Below, piece after piece: positions 1 through 6,080 of a stretch of 9,870 bases of DNA. A program made the translations under genes and the position numbers. The stretch spans positions 1 to 9,870 of the forward strand of contig JABUSR010000031.1 of the NCBI GenBank assembly GCA_021442645.1. The letters are read 5' to 3'. Within the stretch, counting starts at the first letter, position 1, and each line of letters opens with the position of its first letter. Origin of the DNA: Ruminiclostridium sp. (lineage in GTDB: Bacteria > Bacillota > Clostridia > Oscillospirales > Oscillospiraceae). Under the pieces are notes generated by a model, which worked only from the letters and a program-made list of their open reading frames with translations, was not told the DNA's origin and made no database searches.

Positions 1-314
1 TGGGCGTGCTCCGCCAGGAGTTCCTGGGTCCGCTTGTAGCACAGGCCGGGATGTTCCGGGGTGCCGGTACCCAGAAAACGGAAAATCTCAGGGTCCATGG
101 GCTGAAACCCCAGGCCAACACGCCCGCCGAAGCAGCCGGTGGTGGTAGCGGTAAAGGCGGCGGTGCGGCCCTCGGCGGCGGCGTTCAGCAGGGCGATGAG
201 ACATCCGCCCCCGCCCTCCTTAAATTGCAGGGCCCCCTGGGGCAGGGTATCGGATTTCAACACAGCCACGGGCTGGGTACGCAGCCGGATGGCGTCACGG
301 AGCTTGCTGGTCAT
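1..314 (-). CDS. DUF169 family protein, 5' part of gene (runs off left edge)
   Basis: The first 104 codons of a minus-strand gene are present and the rest lies beyond the window. The start is ATG at 314-312, with AGGAGG at 326-321 giving a 6-nt spacing. The protein starts MTSKLRDAIRLRTQPVAV. It carries the pattern I associate with DUF169: an N-terminal R-x-x-PVAV stretch, then LPQGALQFKEGGGGC (residues ~24-38), an Ala-rich helix before GRTAAF, and a Cys/Gly motif GCFGGRVGLGF near residues 60-70. The family has no settled biochemical role; its conserved cysteines suggest a cofactor or metal, which is inference. It has its own promoter and lies behind the terminator of the transporter gene, so it is probably a separate transcription unit. 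The family call comes from motif memory, not a search. Confidence 0.75.
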   Translation of the reverse strand, partial: MTSKLRDAIRLRTQPVAVLKSDTLPQGALQFKEGGGGCLIALLNAAAEGRTAAFTATTTGCFGGRVGLGFQPMDPEIFRFLGTGTPEHPGLCYKRTQELLAEHA

Positions 315-364
315 AATCTGCCTCCTGTCCGGGCTTTTTGGGGGCCCGGGAACTTTACGAGCCC

Positions 365-393
365 ATTGTATCGGTATCCGGGGTGTCCGTCAA
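365..393 (-). promoter_or_regulatory. Sigma-70-type promoter of the DUF169 gene
   Basis: On the minus strand, TTGACG (393-388) is followed after exactly 17 nt by TACAAT (370-365). These are close to the -35 and -10 consensus. The leader to the ATG at 314 is about 45 nt. It contains a short GC-rich hairpin (CCGGGC pairing with GCCCGG around 325-350) ahead of the ribosome binding site. The promoter lies just downstream of the transporter terminator, which fits an independent start. Confidence 0.7.
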
Positions 394-403
394 GGGTGGG
401 GAT

Positions 404-437
404 AAAAATCCCTCCCTGCCGCACGGGCAGGGAGGGA
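404..437 (-). terminator. Rho-independent terminator of the NSS transporter gene
   Basis: A perfect 12-bp GC-rich stem (409-420 with 426-437) has a 5-nt loop. Read on the minus strand it is followed by TTTTTATC (408-401), so it works for minus-strand transcripts. It starts 30 nt past the transporter stop codon and insulates the DUF169 gene. Confidence 0.9.
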
Positions 438-467
438 CGAAATGGGTCGCATTGATTCTTTCTGTGC

Positions 468-1835
468 TTAGCTAAAGTAGTTGTAGATGCCCACAACGAA
501 CAGAACGAAGATGATGACGGGCAGCACGTAGGAGATGTAGCCGCGCATCCAGTTCTGCAGCTTCATGCCGGAGCCTGCATTGGCCTCTGCCAGGAGGTTC
601 TTCCAGCCCCAGCCGCGCTTGCTGGTGGCAAAGAGCACGTAGGTCATGGCGCCCAGAGGCAGCAGGATGTTGCTGACGATGAAGTCCTCCAGGTCCAGCA
701 CGCCGGTGCCGGCACCCAGAGGCTGGAAGCCGGACAGGAGGTTGAAGCCCAGGGCACAGGGCAGGGCCAGAATAATCATGGCGATGCAGTTGATGAGGCA
801 GGCCTTCTTACGGCTCCAACCGAACTGATCCATACAGCAGGCCAGGATGTTCTCGAACACGGCGAACACGGTGGACAGAGCGGCAAAGCTCATGAAGACG
901 AAGAAGAGGGTGCCCCACAGACCGCCCAGAGGCATGTTGTTGAACACGTTGGGCAGGGTGACGAAGATCAGGCCGGGGCCTGCGCCGGCTTCGATGTCGT
1001 AGGTGAAGCAGGCGGGGAAGATGATGAGACCGGCGGCCAGAGCCACGAAGGTATCCAGAATGATAACACTGACAGACTCGCCCAGCAGAGAGCGCTTCTT
1101 ATCGATGTAGCTGCCGAAGATGGCCATGGAGCCGATGCCCAGACTGAGGGTAAAGAAGGCCTGGTTCATGGCGCCCACGATGACATTGCCGACGCCGACC
1201 TCTTTCATGCGGCCGAAGTCAGGCTTCAGGTAGAACTCCAGGCCCTCGGAAGCGCCGCCCAGGGTGAAGCTGTGCACAGCCAGCAGGACCATAACAGCCA
1301 GCAGGATTAGCATCATGTACTTGGTGATGCGCTCCAGACCCTTCTGCAGGCCGATGGAGCAGACCAGGAAACCGATGATGATGACGAAAACGGTGTAGCC
1401 GACCATCTGGACGGGGTCTGCACACACGTTGGAGAAGGCTGCGCCTACTTCATCGGTGCTCAGGCCGGAGTAGGTGCCGCGGGCGGTGTTGACGAAGTAG
1501 TTAATCATCCAGCCGGCCACGACGGTGTAGAACATCATCAGCACGTAGTTACCGATCATAGCGGCGTAACCGTGGATTTGCCACTTGCTGCCCTTGGGTG
1601 CCAGCTCTTTGTAGATCTTAACAGGGCTCTTCTGACTGGCGCGGCCCAGGGAAAACTCAATGGTCAGGGCAGGCAGGCCCATGATGACCAGGAAGAACAG
1701 GTACACCAGTACGAATGCGCCGCCGCCGTACTGCCCGCACATGTATGGGAACTTCCATACGTTGCCGCAGCCAATGGCACAGCCTGCGCTGAGCAGGATG
1801 AAGCCAAGACGGCTGCCTAATTTTTCTCTCTCCAT
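468..1835 (-). CDS. Sodium-dependent transporter, NSS (SNF) family
   Basis: This 455-residue polytopic membrane protein belongs to the neurotransmitter:sodium symporter family. Bacterial members import amino acids using the sodium gradient. The family signature is at the N-terminus: SAGCAIGCGNVWKFPY (residues 16-31) matches the unwound TM1 motif with its Trp and Phe-Pro. Further conserved blocks are the TM6 stretch NQAFFTLSLGIGSMAIFGSY (224-243) and the TM8 stretch SFAALSTVFAVFE (316-328), where family members place sodium-ligand Ser/Thr. The length and about 11 hydrophobic segments fit the short prokaryotic type (TnaT/MhsT-like). I chose ATG at 1835 because GGGAG (1848-1844) sits 8 nt upstream; an in-frame TTG at 1850 lies over that site and is less likely. 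It has its own promoter and terminator. The substrate cannot be read from sequence; tryptophan, tyrosine or another hydrophobic amino acid are guesses from characterised relatives. Confidence 0.93.
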   Translation of the reverse strand: MEREKLGSRLGFILLSAGCAIGCGNVWKFPYMCGQYGGGAFVLVYLFFLVIMGLPALTIEFSLGRASQKSPVKIYKELAPKGSKWQIHGYAAMIGNYVLMMFYTVVAGWMINYFVNTARGTYSGLSTDEVGAAFSNVCADPVQMVGYTVFVIIIGFLVCSIGLQKGLERITKYMMLILLAVMVLLAVHSFTLGGASEGLEFYLKPDFGRMKEVGVGNVIVGAMNQAFFTLSLGIGSMAIFGSYIDKKRSLLGESVSVIILDTFVALAAGLIIFPACFTYDIEAGAGPGLIFVTLPNVFNNMPLGGLWGTLFFVFMSFAALSTVFAVFENILACCMDQFGWSRKKACLINCIAMIILALPCALGFNLLSGFQPLGAGTGVLDLEDFIVSNILLPLGAMTYVLFATSKRGWGWKNLLAEANAGSGMKLQNWMRGYISYVLPVIIFVLFVVGIYNYFS

Positions 1836-1877
1836 AAATTCAACTCCCAAAAACTAAAAAATTCTTCTCTATGGCGA

Positions 1878-1909
1878 TATCCCAGGATACAGCCTTTAGC
1901 ATTGTATCC
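1878..1909. repeat. Inverted repeats over the transporter promoter, possible operator
   Basis: GGATACA (1885-1891) and TGTATCC (1903-1909) form a perfect 7-bp inverted repeat with an 11-nt spacer. A third element, TATCC (1878-1882), pairs with GGATA (1885-1889) across 2 nt. The right arm overlaps the -10 box of the transporter promoter and the rest covers the expected transcription start, a usual place for a repressor. The regulator is unknown, and a chance repeat in this AT-rich leader cannot be excluded. Confidence 0.4.
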
Positions 1910-1929
1910 CATTTCCCCTTTGATTGCAA
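1901..1929 (-). promoter_or_regulatory. Sigma-70-type promoter of the NSS transporter gene
   Basis: On the minus strand TTGCAA (1929-1924) and TACAAT (1906-1901) are separated by exactly 17 nt. The leader to the ATG at 1835 is about 60 nt. The stretch from 1930 to 2001 is AT-rich and I see no gene in it. Confidence 0.72.
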
Positions 1930-1981
1930 GGAAAATTGCGGGAATTGAAGCTAAAGAATCATTTTTTATCCATAGAATATG

Positions 1982-2034
1982 AAAAAAGGAAAGAAAACCA
2001 GTTCACCCGGCACTATTTTTCAGCACCGGGTGAA
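1982..2034 (-). terminator. Probable terminator of the feo operon
   Basis: TTCACCCGG (2002-2010) pairs with CCGGGTGAA (2026-2034) in a 9-bp stem with a 15-nt loop. On the minus strand it is followed by a T-rich tract (CTGGTTTTCTTTCC, then six Ts, down to 1982). The 5' arm lies in the last codons of the Cys-rich peptide gene. The T tract is interrupted and starts a few nt after the stem, so the terminator is plausible rather than textbook. Confidence 0.55.
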
Positions 2035-2189
2035 GGAAAACTTGTGGATTTGTCCTCGCAGGCACCGGGGCAGGACCCGCAGGCGCAGCTGCAGCCCTTG
2101 CAGGCCCCTTTGTTTTTCCGCAGGGAGCGCAGCGCCAGCCCCACGGCGCCCAGGAGGAGGAAGAGAACCACCAGGGAGGGCAGATTCAT
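2013..2189 (-). CDS. FeoB-associated Cys-rich membrane protein
   Basis: This 58-residue peptide starts with one membrane helix (MNLPSLVVLFLLLGAVGLAL, residues 1-20). A basic stretch RSLRKNKGA follows, then a cysteine cluster C-K-G-C-S-C-A-C-G-S-C-P-G-A-C with six Cys between residues 30 and 44. This architecture matches the FeoB-associated Cys-rich membrane proteins encoded after feoB in many Firmicutes. They are thought to assist ferrous iron uptake, but the mechanism is not established. The ATG at 2189-2187 overlaps the feoAB TGA (2188-2186) as ATGA, so translation is probably coupled. The cysteines would lie on the cytoplasmic side if the basic residues follow the positive-inside rule (inference). 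Confidence 0.88.
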   Translation of the reverse strand: MNLPSLVVLFLLLGAVGLALRSLRKNKGACKGCSCACGSCPGACEDKSTSFPSPGAEK

Positions 2190-4546
2190 AGGCCCACCCC
2201 CAGAAGCACCCCAACGGTGTGCACCAGAAAGGCGCAGACCCAGGCGATGGCGCACTGGCCCGCCACCATGGTGATGGCCCACTTGCCGCCCAGCTCCCGC
2301 TTGACCGAGGCGATGGCCGCCACGCAGGGGGTGTAGAGCAGGCAGAAGACCAGCAGGGAGGCCGCCGCCAGGGGAGAGAGTAGGGTGAGCAGGCTCCCCG
2401 TGGAGCCAAAGAGGACGGAAAGGGTGGAGACTACGCTCTCCTTTGCGATGAACCCGGCGATGAGGGCGGTGGAGATGCGCCAGTCCCCGAAGCCCAGGGG
2501 GGCGAAGAGGGGGGAGAGGAGCCCTGCCGCCATAGCCAGAATGCTGGCCTGGGAATCGCTGACCAGGTTCAGCTGGAAATCGAAGGTCTGGAGGAACCAG
2601 ACCACGATGGTGGCGATGAAGATAACGGTAAAGGCCCGCTGAAGGAAGTCCTTGGCCTTATCCCACAGCAGGTGGGCTACGTTCTTTGCACCGGGCATGC
2701 GGTAGTTGGGCAGCTCCATGACGAAGGGAACGGCCTCACCCCGGAAGAGGGAGCTTTTAAAGAGCAGAGCCACCAGGATGCCCACCAGGATACCCAGGAA
2801 ATACAGGCCCACCATAATGAGGCCGCCTTTCCCCGGGAAGAACATGGCGGTAAAGAAGCCGTAGACCGGCAGCTTGGCTGAACAGCTCATGAAGGGCGTG
2901 AGCATAACGGTCATCTTGCGGTCCCGCTCGGAGGGCAGGGTCCGGCTGGCCATGACACCCGGCACCGTGCAGCCAAAGCCCACCAGCATGGGGACGATGC
3001 TCCGGCCGGAGAGGCCGATTTTCCGCAGGAGCTTATCCATCAGGAAGGCCACCCGGGCCATATAGCCGCTGTCCTCCAGCAGGGAGAGGAAGAAGAAGAG
3101 AACTACAATGAGGGGCACAAAGCTGAGGACACTGCCTACGCCCCCGAAGACGCCGTCGATGACCAGGCTGTGGAGGGTGGCGTTGACCTCCCAGGCGGTG
3201 AGGGCATGGTCCACAATACCGGTGAGCCACCCGATGCCGTCCTCCAGCAGGCCCTGGAGCCAAGCCCCAACGACATTGAAGGTCAGGAAGAAGACCAGGG
3301 CCATGATGCCCACAAAGGCGGGGATGCCGGTGTACTTGCCGGTGAGGAACCGGTCCAGCTTCCGGCTGCGCTCGTGCTCCTTGCTCTCCCGGGGTTTTAC
3401 CACCGTCTGGCTGCAGAGCTTCTGAATGAAGGCGAAGCGCATATCCGCAATGGCGGCGGCCCGGTCCAGGCCGCGCTCCTCCTCCATCTGGCTGATGATG
3501 TGCTCCAGCATCTCCTTTTCGTTCTGGGTCAGGTGGAGGGCCTCCAGGATCAGGTCGTCCCCCTCCACCAGCTTGCTGGCGGCAAAGCGGACGGGGAGCC
3601 CGGCGACTTTGGCATGGTCCTCAATGAGGTGCATAATGCCGTGGAGGCAGCGGTGGACGGCACCGCCGTGGTCGTCCTTGTCGCAGAAGTCCGTCCGGCC
3701 GGGCCGCTCCTGGTACTGGGCGATGTGGATGGCGTGGCGGGCAAGCTCCTCCACGCCCTCGTTGCGGGAGGCCACGATGGGGACCACGGGGATGCCCAGC
3801 AGCTCCTCCATCTCGTTGATGTGGATGGAGCCCCCGTTGCCGCGGACCTCGTCCATCATATTCAGGGCCAGCACCATGGGCACATCCAGCTCCATGAGCT
3901 GCATGGAGAGGTAGAGGTTGCGCTCGATGTTGGTGGCGTCCACGATGTTGATGATGCCGGTGGGCTTTTCGCCCAGGATAAACTGGCGGGAGACGATCTC
4001 CTCGCTGGTGTAGGGGGAGAGGGAATAGATGCCCGGCAGGTCGGTGACCAGGGTGTTGGGGTGGCCCTTGATTTCGCCGTTCTTCCGGTCCACCGTCACC
4101 CCGGGGAAGTTCCCCACGTGCTGGTTGGCGCCGGTGAGCTGGTTGAAGAGGGTGGTCTTGCCGCAGTTCTGGTTGCCGGCCAGGGCAAAGGTCAGGGGTG
4201 TCCCCTCGGGCAGGGGGTTCTCATCGGCCTTCACATGGTACTTGCCCCCCTCACCCAGGCCGGGGTGTTCCACCGCCCTGCCGAAGTGAGGCTCTGCCCC
4301 CGCCTGGGGTCTGGCCTTCTTTTCCGCAGGGGAGACGAGGATCTTTTCCGCATCGGCCAGGCGAAGGGTCAGCTCATAGCCGTGGATACGGAGCTCCATG
4401 GGGTCCCCCATGGGGGCGTATTTCATCAGGGTGACCTCCGCACCGGGGATCACACCCATATCCAGAAAATGTTGGCGGAGAGAGCCCTCACCGCCCACCG
4501 ACGTGACAACGGCAGAGGCGCCCAGCTCCAGGTCTTTCAGGGTCAT
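2186..4546 (-). CDS. feoB: Ferrous iron transporter, FeoA-FeoB fusion
   Basis: This 786-residue protein takes up Fe(II) across the cytoplasmic membrane. Residues 1-74 form a FeoA-type SH3-like domain (LDMGVIPGAEVTL, then the HGYELTLRLADAEKILV end). A charged linker (75-115) joins it to FeoB. The G domain shows G1 GNQNCGKT (124-131), G2 Thr at 151 (GVTVDRK), G3 DLPG (169-172), G4 NMMD (229-232) and a G5-like ASRNEG (259-264). A cytoplasmic helical region spans about 290-395. The membrane part starts near 408 and has the two Gate regions: GFGCTVPG (523-530) with Cys526, PFMSCSAKLP (551-560), and YTPCVAAI (738-745). All key motifs look intact. FeoA is usually a separate ~75-residue protein; the fused form is known in Clostridia. 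The start at 4546 follows an AAGG-type site (AGGAAGGTG, about 4560-4552). It is the first gene of the feo operon, under a strong promoter overlaid by DtxR-like boxes, which suggests repression by iron or manganese. Confidence 0.96.
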   Translation of the reverse strand: MTLKDLELGASAVVTSVGGEGSLRQHFLDMGVIPGAEVTLMKYAPMGDPMELRIHGYELTLRLADAEKILVSPAEKKARPQAGAEPHFGRAVEHPGLGEGGKYHVKADENPLPEGTPLTFALAGNQNCGKTTLFNQLTGANQHVGNFPGVTVDRKNGEIKGHPNTLVTDLPGIYSLSPYTSEEIVSRQFILGEKPTGIINIVDATNIERNLYLSMQLMELDVPMVLALNMMDEVRGNGGSIHINEMEELLGIPVVPIVASRNEGVEELARHAIHIAQYQERPGRTDFCDKDDHGGAVHRCLHGIMHLIEDHAKVAGLPVRFAASKLVEGDDLILEALHLTQNEKEMLEHIISQMEEERGLDRAAAIADMRFAFIQKLCSQTVVKPRESKEHERSRKLDRFLTGKYTGIPAFVGIMALVFFLTFNVVGAWLQGLLEDGIGWLTGIVDHALTAWEVNATLHSLVIDGVFGGVGSVLSFVPLIVVLFFFLSLLEDSGYMARVAFLMDKLLRKIGLSGRSIVPMLVGFGCTVPGVMASRTLPSERDRKMTVMLTPFMSCSAKLPVYGFFTAMFFPGKGGLIMVGLYFLGILVGILVALLFKSSLFRGEAVPFVMELPNYRMPGAKNVAHLLWDKAKDFLQRAFTVIFIATIVVWFLQTFDFQLNLVSDSQASILAMAAGLLSPLFAPLGFGDWRISTALIAGFIAKESVVSTLSVLFGSTGSLLTLLSPLAAASLLVFCLLYTPCVAAIASVKRELGGKWAITMVAGQCAIAWVCAFLVHTVGVLLGVGL

Positions 4547-4578
4547 TGCATCACCTTCCTTTCCGGTACACGAATAAG

Positions 4579-4618
4579 GTTAGCGTATACTAACTACTAT
4601 GGGTTAGTATACGCTAAC
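4579..4618. promoter_or_regulatory. Twin DtxR-like operator boxes of feoAB
   Basis: GTTAGCGTATACTAAC (4579-4594) and its exact reverse complement GTTAGTATACGCTAAC (4603-4618) are separated by 8 nt. Each 16-mer is itself nearly palindromic, with GTTAG and CTAAC ends and 12 of 16 positions symmetric. This resembles boxes bound by DtxR/IdeR/MntR-type metal regulators (TTAG...CTAA). The second box covers the feoAB -10 element, so metal-loaded repressor would block transcription. The regulator gene is not in the window. The symmetry is directly seen; the regulator family is inference. Confidence 0.75.
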
Positions 4619-4634
4619 TAAAGGGGGATGTCAA
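4606..4634 (-). promoter_or_regulatory. Strong sigma-70-type promoter of feoAB
   Basis: On the minus strand a perfect -35 TTGACA (4634-4629) and TATACT (4611-4606) are separated by exactly 17 nt. The -10 lies inside the promoter-proximal operator box and the other box lies just downstream near the start of the transcript. Such a strong promoter under two operators fits a gene that is tightly off until iron is scarce. Confidence 0.85.
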
Positions 4635-4660
4635 GAGGAATTTAAGGGGGAACAGGGAAC

Positions 4661-4689
4661 TTGTAAACCATGTTCGCTTATGCTATCAT
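4661..4689 (+). promoter_or_regulatory. Probable promoter of the plus-strand repeat-protein gene
   Basis: TTGTAA (4661-4666) and TATCAT (4684-4689) are separated by exactly 17 nt, about 44 nt upstream of the chosen start. It diverges from the feoAB promoter with about 27 bp between the two -35 boxes. The boxes are weaker matches than those of feoAB. Confidence 0.55.
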
Positions 4690-4732
4690 TTGATTACCGT
4701 TTTGAGACAAGAACATGAAAGGGGACGGTAAG

Positions 4733-5977
4733 ATGAAACGGATCGGTTCCGTTCTGTTGCTGCTGATCTTTGCACTCTCTCTGTCAGTAACAGCCTTTGC
4801 CGCAGAGAGCAAGACCTACCAGCTGGGCGACTTAGGGATGTACCTCGATATCCCTGCAGACTACGTCACGTTTACAAGGGATCTGGCTGAGAATGACCCC
4901 AATTTAGCGGCCTATGGGTTAACGAAGGAAGAGATGTCTGCCATTATGATATCTAACGGAACCTATCTGATTTCCGGGGACCAGGATATCAGCTTTCAGA
5001 TCTTCGTCATGATGAAGGACAGCGAAGTCGATGATCTGAACCGTTTAAGCGACAGCAAGTTCAGCGAGTATGCGGACTCGATCACCGCTGAATATGCCAC
5101 CGCTGATATTGCAATCGATGACTATGGGGTCTATCAGCAGGACCAGGCCAAATTCATCAAATTCACCACCAGGATATCGGATGGGAGTGAAATCGCTTAC
5201 GGGCTTCAGTACTGGACGGTATATAATCATCAACTGATTATGATAACTCTGCAGTCCTATTCCGGAGAGATCGACGGGAACCAGGAGACCGTAATGCGAG
5301 CCATCGTTGATTCGGTGCGCTTTGGGCAGGCGGCAGCAGAGAACGGAGGCGTAACGTCCCCGGCCGTACAAGGTGACAGTTCCACGCCCACGGAAGGCGA
5401 TGGTTCCGAAACAACAAACAGTGACAGTTCCGAAGCAACGGAAGGGGACAGTTCCGCACCCGGGGAAAGCGACAGTGCCGCAGCAGCAGATAGCGACGGT
5501 CTGTCCCAAGGGTCCTTTGGAAGTATGAGCAACCTGTTTTTCGGTCTGCTGTTTACCGCAGCGGTCTATTCGCTGCCCATCGTTATCTATCGGTTTGCCA
5601 TTGCAAAGCACCCGGTTGAAAAAGCTTCGGCCAAGAGAATCACTATTGTTTATGGCATTGCGGCGTTTGTCATTATGTTTGGCATCCTCTTTGCCCTGAA
5701 CGGAAGCGGTGCTGCAGGCGCTTCCATTGTCTTCTGGAGTATTGTGAACTATCTGGTGCTCACCCGCGGCAAGGCGACGGGAACGGAGCCCCCTGCTGCA
5801 GAAGCGGACGAACAGAGGGAGGAGCAAGCGTCTGCGGAAGCTGCCGCTGCGCAGGGTCCTTGCGCACGAAAACGCGCGTGCGCGGCAACACTTCCACTAT
5901 ACGCGCGATATCGTCGCGATCGTCGACGTCTATTTCTACATAATCACCCACAACAGCACGCACGTCACGCCCTTTGA
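4733..5977 (+). CDS. Exported/membrane protein of unknown function, C-terminus replaced at the contig join
   Basis: I do not recognise a named family. I chose ATG at 4733 because AAAGGGG lies 8 nt upstream and the protein then opens with a typical signal peptide (MKRIGSVLLLLIFALSLSVTAFA, cleavage near residue 23-24); an in-frame ATG at 4715 has no such site. Residues ~25-205 look like a soluble extracytoplasmic domain beginning KTYQLGDLGMYLDIP, a style seen in lipoprotein-like or PsbP-like surface proteins of Clostridia. Residues 214-253 are five octapeptide repeats rich in Ser, Asp, Glu and Thr. Three hydrophobic segments follow (about 268-290, 303-322, 328-343), then a charged Ala/Glu tail. 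From about 5818-5850 onward the frame runs antisense through rsgA and gives an Arg/His-rich tail that is not believable. The real protein therefore probably ends soon after the join, and the stop at 5975-5977 is accidental. The gene looks less GC-rich than feoAB. Confidence 0.75.
   Translation: MKRIGSVLLLLIFALSLSVTAFAAESKTYQLGDLGMYLDIPADYVTFTRDLAENDPNLAAYGLTKEEMSAIMISNGTYLISGDQDISFQIFVMMKDSEVDDLNRLSDSKFSEYADSITAEYATADIAIDDYGVYQQDQAKFIKFTTRISDGSEIAYGLQYWTVYNHQLIMITLQSYSGEIDGNQETVMRAIVDSVRFGQAAAENGGVTSPAVQGDSSTPTEGDGSETTNSDSSEATEGDSSAPGESDSAAAADSDGLSQGSFGSMSNLFFGLLFTAAVYSLPIVIYRFAIAKHPVEKASAKRITIVYGIAAFVIMFGILFALNGSGAAGASIVFWSIVNYLVLTRGKATGTEPPAAEADEQREEQASAEAAAAQGPCARKRACAATLPLYARYRRDRRRLFLHNHPQQHARHAL
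5372..5491 (+). repeat. 24-nt tandem repeat, five degenerate copies
   Basis: The core GACAGTTCC or a close variant recurs every 24 nt (5375, 5399, 5423, 5447, 5471). In protein this gives the octapeptides GDSSTPTE, GDGSETTN, SDSSEATE, GDSSAPGE and SDSAAAAD. It lies in frame between the extracytoplasmic domain and the membrane segments, so it is probably a flexible surface linker whose copy number could vary by slippage. Confidence 0.85.
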
Positions 5978-6077
5978 CCAAGGCTGTTGCATGCTTGCAG
6001 CGAAACTCCGCCCCATCAACGGTTCGCACGAGAGGGAACCCACGATCTAGCTGCACCACTTGCGCACGCGTCGCCAT
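5760..6077 (-). CDS. rsgA: Ribosome small subunit-dependent GTPase A, N-terminal fragment
   Basis: RsgA is a circularly permuted GTPase that helps 30S ribosome subunit maturation. Only its N-terminal OB-fold domain is here: residues 1-78 read MATRAQVVQLDRGFPLVRT, CKHATALVKG, VGDYVEIDVDDRDDIARIVEVLPRTRVFVRKDPAQR. The V-G-D-x-V run and the R-x-x-x-x-RKDP block are the usual RsgA marks. The next expected block (QVLAANVD-like) and the whole GTPase domain are missing, because the frame crosses the join at about 5845-5820 and ends in antisense of the plus-strand gene. The authentic part is roughly 5845-6077. The ATG at 6077-6075 follows the upstream TAA after 3 nt; the only purine-rich site, GAAAGG at 6095-6090, is 12 nt away, so translation is probably coupled to the upstream gene. 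The family call rests on 78 residues. Confidence 0.75.
   Translation of the reverse strand: MATRAQVVQLDRGFPLVRTVDGAEFRCKHATALVKGRDVRAVVGDYVEIDVDDRDDIARIVEVLPRTRVFVRKDPAQRQLPQTLAPPSVRPLLQQGAPFPSPCRG
5818..5850. other. Join between two unrelated genome segments (probable assembly chimera)
   Basis: The plus-strand gene from the left and the minus-strand rsgA from the right meet head-on here and both lose family-like sequence. rsgA is convincing down to RKDPAQR (codons ending at 5844) and perhaps to a QxLA-like match at 5834-5823. The plus-strand gene's Ala/Glu tail is plausible up to about 5845. Beyond that, each frame only reads the other gene antisense. Base and codon style also change here. 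The exact base cannot be fixed because the local sequence (GCTGCCGCTGCGCAGG) fits both sides, as expected for joining at a short shared word. Confidence 0.75.
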
Positions 6078-6080
6078 GCC

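Noticed and set aside
325..350. GC-rich hairpin before the DUF169 gene as a riboswitch or attenuator
   Set aside because: Only 6 bp of stem with no alternative pairing or T tract in the transcript direction; too little to support a regulatory RNA.
6..455. A 149-codon plus-strand frame at the left edge
   Set aside because: It lies antisense to the DUF169 gene and crosses its promoter and the transporter terminator; Gly/Gln-rich without family features.
4579..4618. The 16-bp inverted repeat as a terminator or insertion-sequence end
   Set aside because: It is AT-rich, has no T tract fitting either gene's 3' end, overlaps a consensus -10, and no transposase or target duplication flanks it. An operator explains it better.
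3170..4621. A 483-codon plus-strand open frame opposite feoAB
   Set aside because: It is wholly antisense to an intact, motif-complete FeoAB; the translation is His/Gly/Val/Ala-rich with no domain. Long antisense frames are expected opposite GC-rich genes.
5045..5827. A 260-codon minus-strand open frame opposite the repeat-protein gene, with repeated Cys-Gly-Thr-Val units
   Set aside because: The repeats are the antisense image of the 24-nt tandem repeat. The forward frame has a ribosome site, signal peptide and membrane helices; this one has none.
5850..5977. Arg/His-rich C-terminal tail of the plus-strand gene as a real nucleic-acid-binding extension
   Set aside because: It is exactly antisense to conserved rsgA codons, so it comes from reading through the join.
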